Positions 17,753 to 26,787 of a DNA stretch of 64,000 nt are shown here, piece by piece. Position numbers and translations under genes: made by a program. The first letter of the stretch is position 1; each line of letters starts with the position of its first letter. Location of the stretch: positions 124,001-188,000 of the forward strand of contig NZ_JAMBOS010000007.1 in the NCBI RefSeq assembly GCF_023715705.1, in the 5' to 3' direction. The notes under the pieces were generated by a model. That model searched no databases. It saw nothing but the letters and a program-made list of their open reading frames with translations, and was not told the origin of the DNA. This stretch comes from Halalkalibacter oceani. Lineage in GTDB: Bacteria > Bacillota > Bacilli > Bacillales > Bacillaceae_D.

Positions 17753-18871
17753 TTGGTCAATAAAGCATACAAATTTCGCATCTATCCAAACAAAGAGCAA
17801 GAAGTATTGATCGCTAAAACAATCGGTTGTTCACGTTTTGTGTTCAATCATTTTTTAGCAAAGTGGGATGATGCATACAAAGAAACAGGCAAAGGTTTGA
17901 CTTACAATTTGTGTTCTTCTCAATTAACACAACTAAAAAAGGAATTAGTGTGGTTAAAAGAAGTCGACAGCATTGCGATTCAATCTTCACTCAAAAACCT
18001 TGCTGATGCTTATTCTCGCTTCTTTAAGAAGCAAAATGACAAACCACGCTTCAAGTCCAAAAAGAATCCTGTGCAATCTTATAAAACCAAGTATACAAAC
18101 GGAAATATCGCCGTACTGGATAAACACATCAAGTTACCTAAACTTGGTCTTGTTCGTTTTGCAAAAAGTCGTGAAGTAGAAGGTCGTATTCTATCTGCTA
18201 CTATTAGACGAAATCCAATCGGCAAATACTTTGTGTCCATTTTGGTTGAAACAGAAGTACAAGAGTTGCCGAAAACAGGTTCAGCCGTCGGCATAGATGT
18301 TGGCTTAAAGGACTTTGCTATTCTTTCAGACGGAACAACATATACCAATCCCAAATGGTTTCGTAAATTAGAAGATAAGCTAGCGAAAGCACAACGTATT
18401 CTTTCAAGACGTAAGAAAGGTGGTTCAAATTGGAATAAGCAGCGTATTAAAGTGGCTCGTATTCATGAACGCATTGTAAATGCCCGAACAGACTACTTGC
18501 AAAAGATTTCAACGAATATTGTCAAAAACCACGACATCATTGCGATTGAAGATTTGCAAGTAATCAATATGCTAAAGAATCATAAATTAGCCAAAGCGAT
18601 TAGTGAAGTGTCATGGTCACAATTTAGAACAATGCTTGAATACAAAGCAAAATGGTACGGTAAGCAAGTTGTAACTGTGGCGAAAAACTTTCCATCCAGT
18701 CAGCTTTGTTCGTGCTGTGGTTATCAAAACAAAGACGTTAAAAATCTCGGATTGCGTGAATGGGAATGTCCTTCTTGTCATACTCATCATGACCGAGATA
18801 TTAACGCAAGCTTAAATCTTAAAAATGAAGCATTAAGACTTCTAACCGTTGGAGCAACGGGGCTAGCCTAA
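17753..18871 (+). CDS. tnpB: RNA-guided endonuclease TnpB (IS200/IS605 family)
   Basis: TnpB is the RuvC-like, omega-RNA-guided nuclease ancestral to Cas12. This 372-residue copy looks intact: N-terminal [13 protein letters not shown], RuvC catalytic residues in GIDVGLKD (~182), IAIEDL (~266) and HDRDINAS (~349), and a CSCCG...CPSC zinc ribbon (~319-341). AAAGGAGG precedes a TTG at 17753, giving the usual xVNKAYKF start; the GTG at 17741 overlaps the ribosome binding site. The guide RNA is expected to overlap the gene's 3' end and extend into the right-end hairpin. Confidence 0.92.
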   Translation: MVNKAYKFRIYPNKEQEVLIAKTIGCSRFVFNHFLAKWDDAYKETGKGLTYNLCSSQLTQLKKELVWLKEVDSIAIQSSLKNLADAYSRFFKKQNDKPRFKSKKNPVQSYKTKYTNGNIAVLDKHIKLPKLGLVRFAKSREVEGRILSATIRRNPIGKYFVSILVETEVQELPKTGSAVGIDVGLKDFAILSDGTTYTNPKWFRKLEDKLAKAQRILSRRKKGGSNWNKQRIKVARIHERIVNARTDYLQKISTNIVKNHDIIAIEDLQVINMLKNHKLAKAISEVSWSQFRTMLEYKAKWYGKQVVTVAKNFPSSQLCSCCGYQNKDVKNLGLREWECPSCHTHHDRDINASLNLKNEALRLLTVGATGLA

Positions 18872-18939
18872 TCAATTAGAGTTCGATAGAACTCTGTACT
18901 TAGGAATCCACTACGGCTTTAGCCTAGTGGTAGTTCAAG
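18780..18939 (+). ncRNA. Expected omega (right-end) guide RNA of TnpB
   Basis: In this family the guide RNA overlaps the last part of tnpB and continues through the right-end hairpin (here 18908-18930, CCACTACGGC TTTA GCCTAGTGG), with the guide taken from flanking DNA beyond ~18939. The first flanking bases here read ATCATGAGGG. The 5' boundary is a guess from family knowledge. Confidence 0.4.
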
Positions 18940-19449
18940 ATCATGAGGGTTTTCAGGGTCTAAAGAAAATTCTACCCTATCATCGATTTGAAGCTGGTCA
19001 ATCACCTGATCTCCCTGATAATAACGCCAACCTGCAACAAAGAAGTCTAAAACAAAGTTGTTATGTTCCACAATAATCGGCGAAACAAATTCATAGGAAT
19101 CTGTCGCTAAAATGCCGCCTGTCGCCCGCAACACATCCATCTCAGTACACTCCATTTAAAGACCTAAATCCTGGAGTACTGATAGGTAGTCAGGTCTTCG
19201 ACGATCTGGTAACCGTCGCGCAAACGGTCCAAAAAGTGTGTTGGAAGTATACGTCTTATTCGTATCCGGGAATGCTAAGTGAGGTCGATACCCATTGTCC
19301 ATCGCTTCTTTCAGCTTTCTTCTATATCCTTCCTTCTCGTAGGAAAATGTATAGACGCCATCTTCATGAAGCAACCTTCCTACATGATAACGCTGGCGTG
19401 TCTCAACATTTTGCCAAATCAGCCAAAGCTCAAACGGTCTCTTTCTCAT
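18919..19449 (-). pseudogene. HIRAN-domain protein gene broken by a nonsense codon and by the IS element
   Basis: A single minus-strand frame runs from 19449 (ATG, MRKRPFELWLIWQN) to 18919 but is interrupted by TAA at 19156-19158. The first 97 residues look like the N-terminal region of Bacillus HIRAN/HipA-N-like proteins (RYHVGRLL, YTFSYEKEGYR, HLAFPD, LFGPFARRLPDRRRPDY). After the stop the same frame continues into a HIRAN domain (VAGWRYYQGDQVIDQL, RVEFSLDPENPHD) that is cut where the domain should read on to its Asn-Ala-Ile segment. Its last residues, LELPLG, come from the IS right end. HIRAN domains bind DNA ends in repair proteins. Confidence 0.7.
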
Positions 19450-19632
19450 GCTTTCCCCCTCCCTTTAAACCAATTTAAGATCCATTCCTTTCGGTAAAGC
19501 AAAAGGCGGATCACCCATTCCTTGGTCACCGCTCCTTCAACTAAAATCGTTATCTATAAGTATATAGTTTAAGTTACTAATTGTCACTTGGAATCATACA
19601 AATCAACGCGACCAGCATTTAAAATTGAAGAA

Positions 19633-19660
19633 GCACCAACAGGGCCATCCCCGCTGGTGC
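19633..19660 (-). terminator. Terminator after the TolC-like gene
   Basis: GCACCAAC / G-CTGGTGC with a long loop is followed on the minus strand by TTCTTCAATTTT. It is weak but correctly placed. Confidence 0.4.
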
Positions 19661-19678
19661 GTCTTTCGCTTATGCTAC

Positions 19679-21004
19679 TTATGATTGTCCTTGCTGCGGC
19701 AGAACGCCGGCTTCAAGGGCTTTAAGTTGTTGGGTGACAAGGAAGTAGGAGTACTTCGCCATTTCGTGAGCAAGCTCGGCTTGATCAATTTGAATGGCCG
19801 CCTGTTCAAACTTCGCCTTTGACATCAGCCCGAGCTGATAGCGGCGCTCTAACATATTGTAGTCATAGCGGGCATAGTCCAGATCTCGCTGCGCGTCCTG
19901 AATCGCCTGATAGCTGTCCTCGATATCGAAGTAGAGCTGACGGATGGCCGCTTCGGCATTCAGCTTCAATTGCGCCAAATTCTCCTCTTCGACCTTCACA
20001 TTCAAGTCGGCTTCGTTTTTCTGATAAGAGGATGAGTCCTCATCGTCATATACGCGCTCACGCTCATATTTTGCCATTTCAATCGCCTCAAGCTGGGCTT
20101 TATACTGGAATGAATTTTCGATCAACTCATTCGTATCGGTATCCTGCTCTGGTAAGGCAGAGCTGGAAAGCTCAATCGGCTCAAGCGAGAAGTCAGGATG
20201 ATAGACAAGGCCTAAGTCGAGCGCAAACTCAGCCAGATCATGATGATATTTCTTTTCTTCCTGCTCAAGATCAGACTTCTGGATTCTCAGCTCACGCGCT
20301 TCTGTATTAAACTCGTTGAACGAAATCAATCCAAGCTCACGCTGCCGATCAAGATTGGCGATCTCTGTCTCCAATACGTCAATTGACTTTCGTTGCAGCT
20401 CAAGCTGCTCTTCAGTCATTAACAGCTGGGTAAACGTCATCGCCGTTGCCATTTTAATGCTTTCTCTTGCTTCATCCTGGTTGTAAACAAGCGTCACTTG
20501 ACCGGAACGAAGCTGTTCAAGCGCATCCTCCAGCTGCTCAATTGTATCCTCAATCATCTTACGCTGATCGTTTATCGCATTCCACTCTTGACCAAGACCA
20601 AGTCGCTCCCCTATGTATGTTGGGTCTCTTGGATCAAGGTTACGGCGTTGATCCCTTATACGATCTAACGCTCTTTCCAAATCTCTAATATCCCTTTCCA
20701 AATCACGATAATCAAGGTTCGTGTTGCCTTCCTGGTTTTCGAGAATTTCAAGCTGATAGTTTAAGAGCATTAAAGAAGAATTGTCCTCAAGCGCCCGTTC
20801 AAGAGCCTGCTCAAGCGAAAGGCTGTCAATTAGCTCGATTTCCTCTTCCTCACTGCCTTCCTCTGCTTCTTCCCCTTCTTGTACATCTTCACTTCCTTCT
20901 TCTTCCAGGACTTCATCAGAAGCCTCATCCGCGAAAGCCACTGGTGCTATACTTGATGTGGCCAACAAAAACGCTAATCCGACTGTCGCACTTTTCTTCA
21001 ACAA
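19679..21004 (-). CDS. TolC/OEP-family protein with signal peptide
   Basis: The 441-residue protein has a Sec signal (cleavage near AFA-DE) and a strongly acidic linker of Glu/Asp/Ser (~28-58). Two TolC-like halves follow: SLEQALERALEDNSSLMLLNYQLEILENQ, then a coiled coil, and later AEAAIRQLYFDIEDSYQAIQDAQRDLDYARYDYNMLERRYQLG. The outer-membrane efflux protein family normally forms trimeric channels in Gram-negatives. Gram-positive members exist without an outer membrane, and their function is unclear (wall-associated adaptor partner is one idea). It is monocistronic. The HlyD-permease operon lies 8 kb away. Confidence 0.8.
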   Translation of the reverse strand: MLKKSATVGLAFLLATSSIAPVAFADEASDEVLEEEGSEDVQEGEEAEEGSEEEEIELIDSLSLEQALERALEDNSSLMLLNYQLEILENQEGNTNLDYRDLERDIRDLERALDRIRDQRRNLDPRDPTYIGERLGLGQEWNAINDQRKMIEDTIEQLEDALEQLRSGQVTLVYNQDEARESIKMATAMTFTQLLMTEEQLELQRKSIDVLETEIANLDRQRELGLISFNEFNTEARELRIQKSDLEQEEKKYHHDLAEFALDLGLVYHPDFSLEPIELSSSALPEQDTDTNELIENSFQYKAQLEAIEMAKYERERVYDDEDSSSYQKNEADLNVKVEEENLAQLKLNAEAAIRQLYFDIEDSYQAIQDAQRDLDYARYDYNMLERRYQLGLMSKAKFEQAAIQIDQAELAHEMAKYSYFLVTQQLKALEAGVLPQQGQS

Positions 21005-21147
21005 AACCTTCCCCTTCCCTTACGTTCGTTTCATCGCCATGTCTGTGCTTTCAGGTTCTATTTCAATCAACGGTAAAATTTAACGCTACTGATATTATTT
21101 TATCATACTTTCCAGGCAGATAAGTGACAAATTGTTGACGTGGAAAA

Positions 21148-21187
21148 AATGCCGCCATCGGTTTGCTTTCTGATCGATGACGGCATT
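21148..21187 (-). terminator. Terminator upstream of the TolC-like gene region
   Basis: AATGCCGCCATCG / CGATGACGGCATT has one wobble and a T6 tract on the minus strand. It would end a transcript arriving from the lipoprotein gene at 21503. Confidence 0.65.
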
Positions 21188-21198
21188 CTAAGAATATG

Positions 21199-21275
21199 AT
21201 GGTGGCTTCGCTCATTGCTCGTAGATTTAAGAAGTTCACTTAAACCTAGTTTAAAACAGGCAATGGCTCCACTCA
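21199..21275. repeat. 77-bp palindromic repeat, copy 1
   Basis: It is about 93% identical to the copy at 21386. Inside, CATTGC...GCAATG and TAGATTTAAG...CTTAAACCTA form nested stems, so each copy can fold into one long hairpin. It starts ATGGTGGCTTCGCTCATTGC and ends GGCTCCACTCA. Confidence 0.7.
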
Positions 21276-21385
21276 ACTCCTTCTGAGTTATTTGGCATGG
21301 ACTCCACTCGCTGCCCGTCAATTAGAAGAAACCCACTTCTAGTTTACTTCAAAACCTTGCAGCGGCTTCGCACGAGATAAGTGCT

Positions 21386-21462
21386 ATGGTGGCTTCGCTC
21401 ATTGCTCGTAGGTTTAAGAAATTCACTTAAACCTACTTTAAAACAGGCAATGGCTCCACTCA
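21386..21462. repeat. 77-bp palindromic repeat, copy 2
   Basis: The second copy lies 187 bp after the first. Base differences from copy 1 partly improve the stem pairing (TAGGTTTAAG / CTTAAACCTA is perfect here). That suggests selection on the fold or recent duplication. Confidence 0.7.
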
Positions 21463-21470
21463 CCATTTCA

Positions 21471-21507
21471 AGTAATCGATCATCCAAATGCAGGATGATC
21501 GATTACT
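21471..21507. terminator. 15-bp perfect hairpin across the lipoprotein stop codon
   Basis: AGTAATCGATCATCC and its exact complement flank AAATGCA. The TAA of the lipoprotein gene lies within one arm. No T-run follows on either strand, so it may be an mRNA-stabilising hairpin rather than a terminator. Confidence 0.4.
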
Positions 21508-21931
21508 CAAACTGTTCTTGGGTTAGCATTTGGCCGTCTTGAATGACAATGATGTCGACGGCGTAATCTGGATATTTTTCTTTGATCATTTCTGCGTATG
21601 TTGCCGCAACTTCTTCAGCCGAAAGCTCTTGTTCGTCGTTGATTTCAATATCAGCATTTACTCGGTTTGTTGTCCCTTCTTCTACTTGCACCATCACATC
21701 AGCAATGCCTGGCTGAGAGGCAATTTCCTCTTGAAGCTCTTCTTCCGCTCCAACACTTATAGAAGGCTCTTCTTCTGAAGTGGCAGCGTCTTCAGGCTGC
21801 CCTTCTTCTTGCGGCTGATCCTGAACTTCTTCTTGTGGCTCGTCCTGCGGTTCTTCAACGTCACCGTTATTTGAGCATGCGCTTAAACCAAGGCTGATCG
21901 CCAATGCTGCGATTACATATCTCTTTTTCAT
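21503..21931 (-). CDS. Small acidic lipoprotein of unknown function
   Basis: The 142-residue protein has an N-terminal lipobox LSAC (Cys 19) and a ~45-residue Glu/Gln/Asp/Pro linker. A ~75-residue C-terminal domain follows (IASQPGIADVMVQVEEGTTNRVNADIEI, then AAYAEMIKEKYPDYAVDIIVIQDGQ) with an alternating beta-alpha pattern, like other small Bacillus lipoproteins with YlaJ/YhcN-like or sporulation-lipoprotein folds. No specific family is recognised. A terminator-like stem lies at 21148-21187. Confidence 0.75.
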   Translation of the reverse strand: MKKRYVIAALAISLGLSACSNNGDVEEPQDEPQEEVQDQPQEEGQPEDAATSEEEPSISVGAEEELQEEIASQPGIADVMVQVEEGTTNRVNADIEINDEQELSAEEVAATYAEMIKEKYPDYAVDIIVIQDGQMLTQEQFE

Positions 21932-22197
21932 GTTTGTTGTACCCCCATTTATGATATAGCATTTGCCCCTTTAGCTTACATTTATTTCAATGACAAGTAA
22001 AGTTGTTGCGAGATTGTTACATAATTGTAGAGAAGTATGCGGAAACAGCGTCTTAACTTTGCCACAGCGCTTTTATAGTCAACAAATTTTGGGAGGCGGA
22101 GCTCACTTGTCTCTACATAACGTTGTAATTTACATTGATAGCACCTCTTATACTTTTCAAATGATTCCGTCGTCATCATCTTCAGCATTTAACACAA

Positions 22198-23106
22198 TTA
22201 TGTTACTTTAACAATGGATGCTTGTTCGTCGTTTTCTATGTTTAAGACTAATGCTGCTTTCCCATCATCAGTAACAATTGTATTTTCTTCTTCCTCTTTT
22301 TCCTTCTGTTCTTTTGTGAGTAGTCGATCTAAATGCTTAATCATCCGTTCTAATGTGGCCAATCCGTTCCATAGCTTGCTCTCTAACAGTCGCTCTGCAA
22401 TCGCTTTTTGTCTGTCAGCCTCAAACTTAGGGAAAAGAGGTAATGGAAGTTGCATAAGTTGTGAGATCATCTCGGATAGATCATCTACTTCTTTTAACGT
22501 TTCAACTTGCTTCTCTACTTGAACCGTGACTTGTTTGATTTGTTCTATCTCGATTTTTTCTCCTTCATTTGCTAGTACTTGTTGAATGACGTACTCGCGA
22601 CCTGCTCTTCCTAGATTAATAAAGTCTTTACCAGCATGTTGAATGGCTCTTTCCATTGTTTTTTCTTCCATGCTTGGCTCACTTTTCTTCTCAGACGGAA
22701 GTGAAGCTTCAATCGTTTTAATTTCATTCATGAGCTGCTTTTTTAATGGACACGTTTGAACACCAGAAATTGATCTTCGAAGCTGTTTCGCCTTCTCTTT
22801 CGTGTCAACCTTTTCTAGCTGCTCTTTAGCCTCGTACAAACGATGTAACCAATCAATCCTTAACAAAATTTCTTCTTTTTCCTCTACAGCAATTTGAAAT
22901 TCTTCAGCTTTTGACTGGATCATTTCAAGTTTTGATTGAAGGATATCAACAGACCTTTCTAATTCTAGCAATCTTTTATTTAACTCATCATACAGTAACT
23001 TTTCATTTCTATTTTCAGTAAAGCTTAACACACAATCATCTATCACTATTTCTATTTCGTCCACAGATTCAGCGACCGTTGAAGGCAATGTAGTCCACTT
23101 CATCAT
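22198..23106 (-). CDS. Hypothetical coiled-coil protein
   Basis: The 302-residue protein is predominantly Glu/Lys/Leu/Gln-rich helix (ERSVDILQSKLEMIQSKAEEFQIAVEEKEEILLRI), without signal peptide or membrane helix. A Cys-containing loop (SGVQTCPL) lies near 120, and a short beta-like tail (DDGKAALVLNIENDEQASIVKV) follows an EKEEEEN stretch. I do not recognise a family. It is alone on the minus strand with ~670 bp of featureless DNA upstream. Confidence 0.6.
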   Translation of the reverse strand: MMKWTTLPSTVAESVDEIEIVIDDCVLSFTENRNEKLLYDELNKRLLELERSVDILQSKLEMIQSKAEEFQIAVEEKEEILLRIDWLHRLYEAKEQLEKVDTKEKAKQLRRSISGVQTCPLKKQLMNEIKTIEASLPSEKKSEPSMEEKTMERAIQHAGKDFINLGRAGREYVIQQVLANEGEKIEIEQIKQVTVQVEKQVETLKEVDDLSEMISQLMQLPLPLFPKFEADRQKAIAERLLESKLWNGLATLERMIKHLDRLLTKEQKEKEEEENTIVTDDGKAALVLNIENDEQASIVKVT

Positions 23107-23778
23107 TTCATCATCCTCTCCTCCCTCTATTATAAAGCATCGACCACCCTCTCGAAAGGTAAAAGAGAAATGTGATCCAGTGAATTATTCCTTCAAACTC
23201 ACAAATCACTTGTTCAAGTTCACCTTGTCAAGCAAACACCATTCATCCAGTAACCGGTTTATAATTTAATTACAATAAATTAGAAACATATCCAACAGTT
23301 TCATAATGAAAGACCAACCCGAATAAGATAAACTAAGTAAAGAAATAAGAGTGTGCGTTTATTAGAAATAGGGAGTTACCTCCATACTTTGCGATAACCC
23401 CCTTTCCTTTAGAACAGTAATGCCATGCAGTAAGACTTCTTATTCACAAAGAAAAACCCCACAAGTGTTAAACACCTCTGAGGTCATTGGATTCTTTCGA
23501 CTTCTACAAACCTATCTTATAAATCAGTAAGTTCTTTTAAAAAAGCATTGCGATTAAAAAAGAAAAGGAAATCGAGAGGCAGAAGCAAGGTTCCTATACC
23601 AATTCAAAAGGCCGTACCGTCGTTTGGAAATGTTGCTTTGGTGAAAGAAAAACAAAGTAAAAATAAAAGAAAAAACACGGGGTCATTTTGGTGTCCTATT
23701 CCCTTTTTTCTTCGATAACAAACAATCAAATGTAATATTTTTGAATATATTCAATTAATAAACTACCATGCAAGGCTA
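23107..23778. other. Intergenic region, ~670 bp, probably IS debris
   Basis: No frame with coding character was found. GGGGTCATTTTGGTGTCC near 23689 and GGGTCTGACCCC near 23784 look like terminal sequences of insertion elements, so the stretch is probably decayed transposon DNA belonging to the truncated transposase that follows. Confidence 0.4.
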
Positions 23779-24153
23779 GTGGGTCTGACCCCAATTCCTC
23801 CTCTTCACCTGTTCATGTCTAAAAAGTTTCAACGTTTCTTAAAATCATCGAGCATTCAATCCAAAAGAACTGCATATAAATCACCTTGGCAGAATGCTTA
23901 TGCTGAAAGAGTAATAGGTACGATAAAGCGTGAATGTACGGATCATCTAATTCCGATTAATAGGAAGCACATTCACAATCATTTATCCGATTATATTCAT
24001 AACTATTACAATACGCATCGACCACATCAAGGACTTGATGGACAAACGCCAATTCCTACTCCAACACATTTACCAGTGAAAGTGGAAGAGGTAAAACTGA
24101 AACCTACTCCTGTAATGAATGGAATCTATCATACATACGAACGGGTTGCTTAA
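23779..24153 (+). pseudogene. C-terminal fragment of an rve-type DDE transposase
   Basis: The recognisable part starts at ~23815. It contains KSPWQNAYAERVIGTIKRECTD, which includes the last catalytic glutamate of the rve integrase core, followed by YIHNYYNTHRPHQGLDGQTP, the standard end of IS3/IS481-like transposases. The N-terminal HTH and the two aspartates are missing, so it is inactive. Confidence 0.8.
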
Positions 24154-24357
24154 CCTTTTGCAAATGAATAGATTTTGAGTAAGCCCTTTTAAAAAAATTA
24201 CTTGAAAAGGCTTTTTTGTCATGCCTATTTTTAGATCCGCATCAATGACCTCAACCCTCCATGATTTCTTTCCAACCATTTACCTAACATTTCAATGCAA
24301 AAAAGTAGCCCATCCAAGGGATTTCTTTGAAAAATCTCCTCGGATAGACTTTTTGAA

Positions 24358-24540
24358 GTGGACAAGGAACAAATCTTGCAGCCTTGGGAAGTAGTTCATA
24401 AAAATGCAATGGACTTTCAGCAAGACAATCAACAAAATGTTGTACCAATTGATTCTGCGAATAGTAACGAAACATTTGAAGATCCATTTGCAGAACAGAC
24501 TCAAGCAACTCCGCCTGAGATAGACGATCTTCCATTCTAA
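24358..24540 (+). pseudogene. C-terminal tail of an ssb-like gene
   Basis: The 60-codon frame ends in the acidic tip EIDDLPF, preceded by Gln/Asn/Pro-rich linker sequence (DNQQ, FEDPFAEQTQ). This is the hallmark of single-stranded DNA-binding proteins, whose last residues bind partner enzymes. The OB-fold (normally ~105 residues) is absent, and the frame upstream is open only to a TGA at about 24330. It is probably a remnant of a phage or plasmid ssb. The call rests on the tip alone. Confidence 0.45.
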
Positions 24541-24560
24541 CACACAATTATAAAAACACA

Positions 24561-24592
24561 AAAAGGACTCAGCCACAAAGCTCAGTCCTTTT
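24561..24592. terminator. Hairpin terminator after the ssb-like fragment
   Basis: AAAAGGACTCAGC pairs with GCTCAGTCCTTTT with one mismatch. It ends in TTTTCTATT on the plus strand and in TTTTTGTG on the minus strand. Confidence 0.6.
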
Positions 24593-24612
24593 CTATTTGT
24601 CTAGCAAACTAC

Positions 24613-24646
24613 AAAAAGAAGAACCAACCATTTGGCTAGTTCTTCT
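24613..24646 (-). terminator. Terminator of the S-layer-like gene
   Basis: On the minus strand AGAAGAACTAGCC pairs with GTTGGTTCTTCT (two G-U), followed by TTTTTG. Confidence 0.65.
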
Positions 24647-24692
24647 AGTATTGTTGCTTAACACTTTAGTAGTGTTGAGCGAGTAATTATTC

Positions 24693-26597
24693 TTATTGAA
24701 TTGCCGCGATTGCTGCATCAATGATGTCGTTAGCGGCTTTTAACGTTTTAACTTCGTCATCACCAGAGAAGTCAAGTGGGGTTGCTACTCCTGCAACATC
24801 TTTCGTTAACCCATTAATATGATCCGCTACTGCAAGCTTCTGTGCAGTTGACAATGCTACATATGGAGCATATCCGTATGTGTCTAAATGCGCCTTAGTA
24901 GCATTTGTAGTAGGATTAGCATTTAAATCACCAATTGCATTGAATTCTCCAACTTTAGTTCCGTGATTAGCAATTTCATCTTTCAAAGCACCATCGCCAT
25001 ATGTTGCTGCAGATGTTTTAAGAATAGCATCTAAATCAGCATATCCACCACCTGGTCTATTTTCAATTACTAATTCAGCAACTTCTAGGCGTGCTTGTGA
25101 TGAAAGGTTGTAAAAGTCTGTAACAACAGCTGTTACACCTGCTTCTGCGTGGTTCTCATTCGCTTCAGCAATATCAAATAATGCTGATCTTACTTGAACA
25201 GCAGTAGAAGCTGTATCGTTAATTGTATCTAATGCTACACTTAAAGAAGCCGTATTGTTCACCGTACTAATTGATCCTTGAACATCAGCTACGCTATTTC
25301 CAGTTCCAATTACATCAGCATCTAGTTCTCTTGCATAATCAACTAGACGAGAATCGTCTATAGTAGACATTAGGAATTTATCTGCAGCAGCAGTTTTATG
25401 GCTTGTGTAATTTGCAAGTTTTTGTAGTTCAGCTTTAAGTGCCGCTCTGTTTGTTGCATTGTCTGTACCTGCAAGAGTTGTAGCTGCTGCTCCTATCTTA
25501 ACTACTGCATCTTCAACTGCATCACCATCAGCTTGAACAACAATATCATTTTTAATATCATCAGTTCCACCTTGGATGTCTGCAACTAATGTAGCCTTTG
25601 TTACGGTGTCTAATGCGCCTTTGTAGAAAGCTTTTAAGTTAGTGTTTAATTCACTAGTCTTCAATGTTGCATCTGGTGTTATGTTTGCATATGCTACCAA
25701 AGCATTGTAAACTGAGTTTTCAGTTGTAGCTTCAGCCACTCGGAATGCCGCTTCTTTAATTTTCGAAGCTTCGATTGCATCAGCCTTTGCTGTTGCTGGT
25801 GCTACATCATCTTCTATCCATTTCTGGATTAGTGATGTTACTTCTGCTTGCTTAGCTGAAGTATCAGCTACAGTATCCAACCCTGTTACTGGATCAAATA
25901 TAGCATCATTATTAACTGTATCAATAGCTGCTTGAATTCTAGCTACATCTGTACCGTTTGTTTCCCCAAAATAGTTAGCAGAATCTAAATTTAACATTGG
26001 AATATCTGCTACTGTGTCCACGTCTACATCCTGTGCCGCATATTGAGCAATCCAATCTTTATTTACTCTATCAAAGTTAGCTTCAAGAGCAGCTAATAAT
26101 TGAATTTGATTTGTCGCATCAGCCACAGCTTTAACAACTGCTGCTTCTGCTGCATCATCTGCATTATCTTTGTTTACTTGATCAATAATTTCTTGAACAT
26201 CAACTGCCCATTCAGGAGTTGTTGTCGCAGTATCAATGGCAGTAGCATACTGACCAATAAAATCTGCGTTTAAGTTCTGGATTCCAGCTTCTGTTAAAAG
26301 ATTATATAATTGCACTTGGTTAACAGGAGCCGCAGAAGCTGCTACAATATCAGCTACTAATTCTAATTCATCAAAGCTGTATTCTACACCGTTTACAGTC
26401 CATACACCAGTACGATCATCGTTTGTAACTGCTTTAACAAAATCAAATTGTGCATTTGTTGCACCTTTTGCTAAGTTTTGAGCAACTACTTCTACTACAT
26501 TCCCCTTGCTATCTTTTACTTCAACCGTTGCATCCTCAACAGCTTCAGTCAAAGCTTCAAAAGTGATTTCAACATGAGTCGTAGTAATCGCACCTAA
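24693..26597 (-). pseudogene. S-layer-like surface protein gene, 5'-truncated
   Basis: About 630 residues are readable, rich in Ala, Asp, Thr, Val and Asn and nearly free of Cys, as in S-layer proteins. It starts inside an Ig-like repeat (VEITFEALTEAVEDATVEVKDSKGNVV) and goes on with long helical repeats (VNKDNADDAAEAAVVKAVADATN, TATNRAALKAELQKLAN). There is no signal peptide, no SLH domain and no ribosome binding site. The frame is closed by TGA at 26598-26600, and only internal TTGs could start it. The expected 5' end (signal plus SLH, ~200 residues) has been lost. An intact downstream terminator argues it was once a highly expressed gene. Confidence 0.7.
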
Positions 26598-26787
26598 TCA
26601 CCTAAAGATTGACAGTGAGCAAAACCGCTTAACCGCACGGTGTCAAAGGTTGTGGCGCTTCTTAATCACACATTGAGAATCCTAATGATAGCATAAACAC
26701 CATTGTGCATACTGTTAGCTATTACATACTTGTTATACATATAGATTAGCATTATGTTTCTACTAAAATAAGAGTTTTATGTAGCTA
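26598..26787. other. Breakpoint region upstream of the truncated S-layer gene
   Basis: This ~190-bp AT-rich stretch (with GC-richer patches near 26625-26665) has no gene and no recognisable promoter. It marks where the 5' part of the S-layer gene was replaced. Confidence 0.4.

Larger units (their letters stand above)
17451..18939 (+). mobile_element. IS605/IS1341-type element with tnpB and RHH gene, no tnpA
   Basis: The element is bounded by two similar subterminal hairpins, CCCCTATGCC-TTTA-GGCTAGGGG (17468-17490) and CCACTACGGC-TTTA-GCCTAGTGG (18908-18930), typical of IS200/IS605 ends. The left flank is TTTAT, a plausible target/TAM-like pentamer. The right end reads TTCAAG. It carries tnpB and a divergent small ribbon-helix-helix gene in place of tnpA, so it could only move with a transposase supplied in trans. 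It sits between the older tnpB fragment and a HIRAN gene that it truncates. Exact ends are inferred. Confidence 0.7.

Noticed and set aside
21103-21321. 72-codon minus-strand frame through repeat copy 1
   Set aside because: Overlaps a terminator and palindromic repeat; no RBS.
24284-24576. Two minus-strand frames of 87-94 codons
   Set aside because: Antisense to the ssb-like fragment; Phe/Leu/Cys-rich shadows without RBS.
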